From NCBI GenBank assembly GCA_039811765.1, contig JBDHZF010000066.1:1-14523 (forward strand): a DNA stretch of 14,523 nucleotides. Reading direction: 5' to 3'. Source of the stretch: JAGQUL01 sp039811765. GTDB lineage: Bacteria; Actinomycetota; Thermoleophilia; Gaiellales; SKUG01. A program made the translations under genes and the position numbers. Below, one piece after another: positions 14,072 through 14,523 of the stretch (its first letter is position 1; the number at the start of each line of letters is the position of its first letter). Below the pieces are notes generated by a model. That model was not told the DNA's origin. It saw only the letters and a list, made by a program, of their open reading frames with translations, and did not search any database.

Positions 14072-14523
14072 TCATCCTCGAGCGACGCGGGCCTTCGCGC
14101 GCAGCTCGATGGGCCGGCTGGGCCGAACCAGCACGTTCGACACGGGCGCCACAGGCTCGTCGCCGTCGCGCGGCTCGAGGGTCCAGTCGCGCAGCAGCGT
14201 CGCAAGCACGAGCACGCCGCTCTGGAGGGCCAGATGCATGCCGATGCACGTGCGCCGTCCACCGCCGAACGGGTACCACGCGAAGCGCGGACGGCTCGCC
14301 GACGCGGCCTCGTCGAGCATCCTCGTCGCGCGAAACTCGAGCGGATCGTCCCACCAGCGCTCGTCGCGATGCGTGACCCACATCGAACAGAGCACGTCGG
14401 ACCCCTTCGGAATCGTCACTCCCGAATGGTCGAGCGGCAGATCCTCGAGCGCGCCGCGAACGATGTACGTGCCGCCACGCAAACGCAGAGCCTCCTCGAA
14501 CGCCGCGCGAACGAGCGACAGCC
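14072..14523 (-). CDS. Cytochrome P450, C-terminal part (5' end beyond the window)
   Basis: This heme-thiolate monooxygenase has about 150 residues visible, and the frame is open to the window edge. The K-helix ExxR motif is EALR (codons 14494-14483). The heme loop is WYPFGGGRRTCIG, matching FxxGxRxCxG, with the proximal Cys codon at 14248-14246. Between them lies the usual DHSGVTIPKGSDVLCSMWVTHRDERWWDDPLEFRATRM segment, in which FRATRM stands in the PERF position. The I-helix and substrate-recognition regions lie outside the window, so subfamily and substrate cannot be told. It is separated by a terminator-like hairpin from the secreted-protein gene and is unrelated to the kinase cluster. 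Confidence 0.95.
   Translation of the reverse strand, partial: LSLVRAAFEEALRLRGGTYIVRGALEDLPLDHSGVTIPKGSDVLCSMWVTHRDERWWDDPLEFRATRMLDEAASASRPRFAWYPFGGGRRTCIGMHLALQSGVLVLATLLRDWTLEPRDGDEPVAPVSNVLVRPSRPIELRAKARVARG

Noticed and set aside
1..14523. CRISPR array, insertion sequence or prophage genes
   Set aside because: No regularly spaced repeats, transposase, integrase or terminal inverted repeats were seen.

Overview
The window is high-GC bacterial chromosome. It is dominated by the envelope-growth kinase cluster of Actinomycetota: fhaA, fhaB, pstP, rodA, pbpA and pknB, all on the minus strand and mostly with overlapping start and stop codons. Three features make a deep-branching actinobacterium, probably class Thermoleophilia (Solirubrobacterales-like), the best guess: a single PASTA kinase rather than a pknA/pknB pair, a short FhaA, and a secreted protein ending in an Ig-like module of the type common in that class. 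The lineage is inferred from gene content only.

Layout. 1-1107 (-) is ddl, D-alanine--D-alanine ligase. 1108-1702 holds no protein gene but is structured: two related hairpin elements (1221-1283, 1305-1363), an irregular tRNA gene (1380-1451, -) that best reads as tRNA-Ala(CGC), and a 22-bp-phased direct repeat. 1703-8892 (-) is the fhaA-fhaB-pstP-rodA-pbpA-pknB operon. 8893-9066 is a divergent promoter region. 9067-10293 (+) encodes an unrecognised single-pass membrane protein with a CARDB-like outer domain. 10402-11403 (+) is ctaB (heme O synthase) and 11451-11816 (+) a c-type cytochrome lipoprotein. 11818-13788 (-) is a large secreted Cys-rich protein whose signal peptide is encoded upstream of any usable start codon. 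14072-14523 (-) is the C-terminal part of a cytochrome P450 cut by the window edge, followed by a terminator-like hairpin (13941-13975).

How the genes fit together. PknB (muropeptide-sensing Ser/Thr kinase) and PstP (its phosphatase) set the phosphorylation state of envelope-growth proteins. FhaA and FhaB read phosphothreonine marks. RodA polymerises and PbpA cross-links peptidoglycan, and Ddl makes the D-Ala-D-Ala dipeptide they consume. The divergent membrane protein at 9067 is a candidate extra partner because of its position and its acidic, Thr-containing cytoplasmic tail. CtaB and the cytochrome c belong to aerobic respiration and form a separate unit.

The most unusual signal is around the tRNA. 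Its anticodon arm has a perfect 15-nt complement inside the first repeat element, in the leader of ddl, and an 11-nt complement in its own upstream sequence. Either the tRNA region has exchanged sequence with a small repeat family, or there is an RNA pairing system linking an alanine-type tRNA to the D-Ala ligase leader. The sequence alone does not decide between these.
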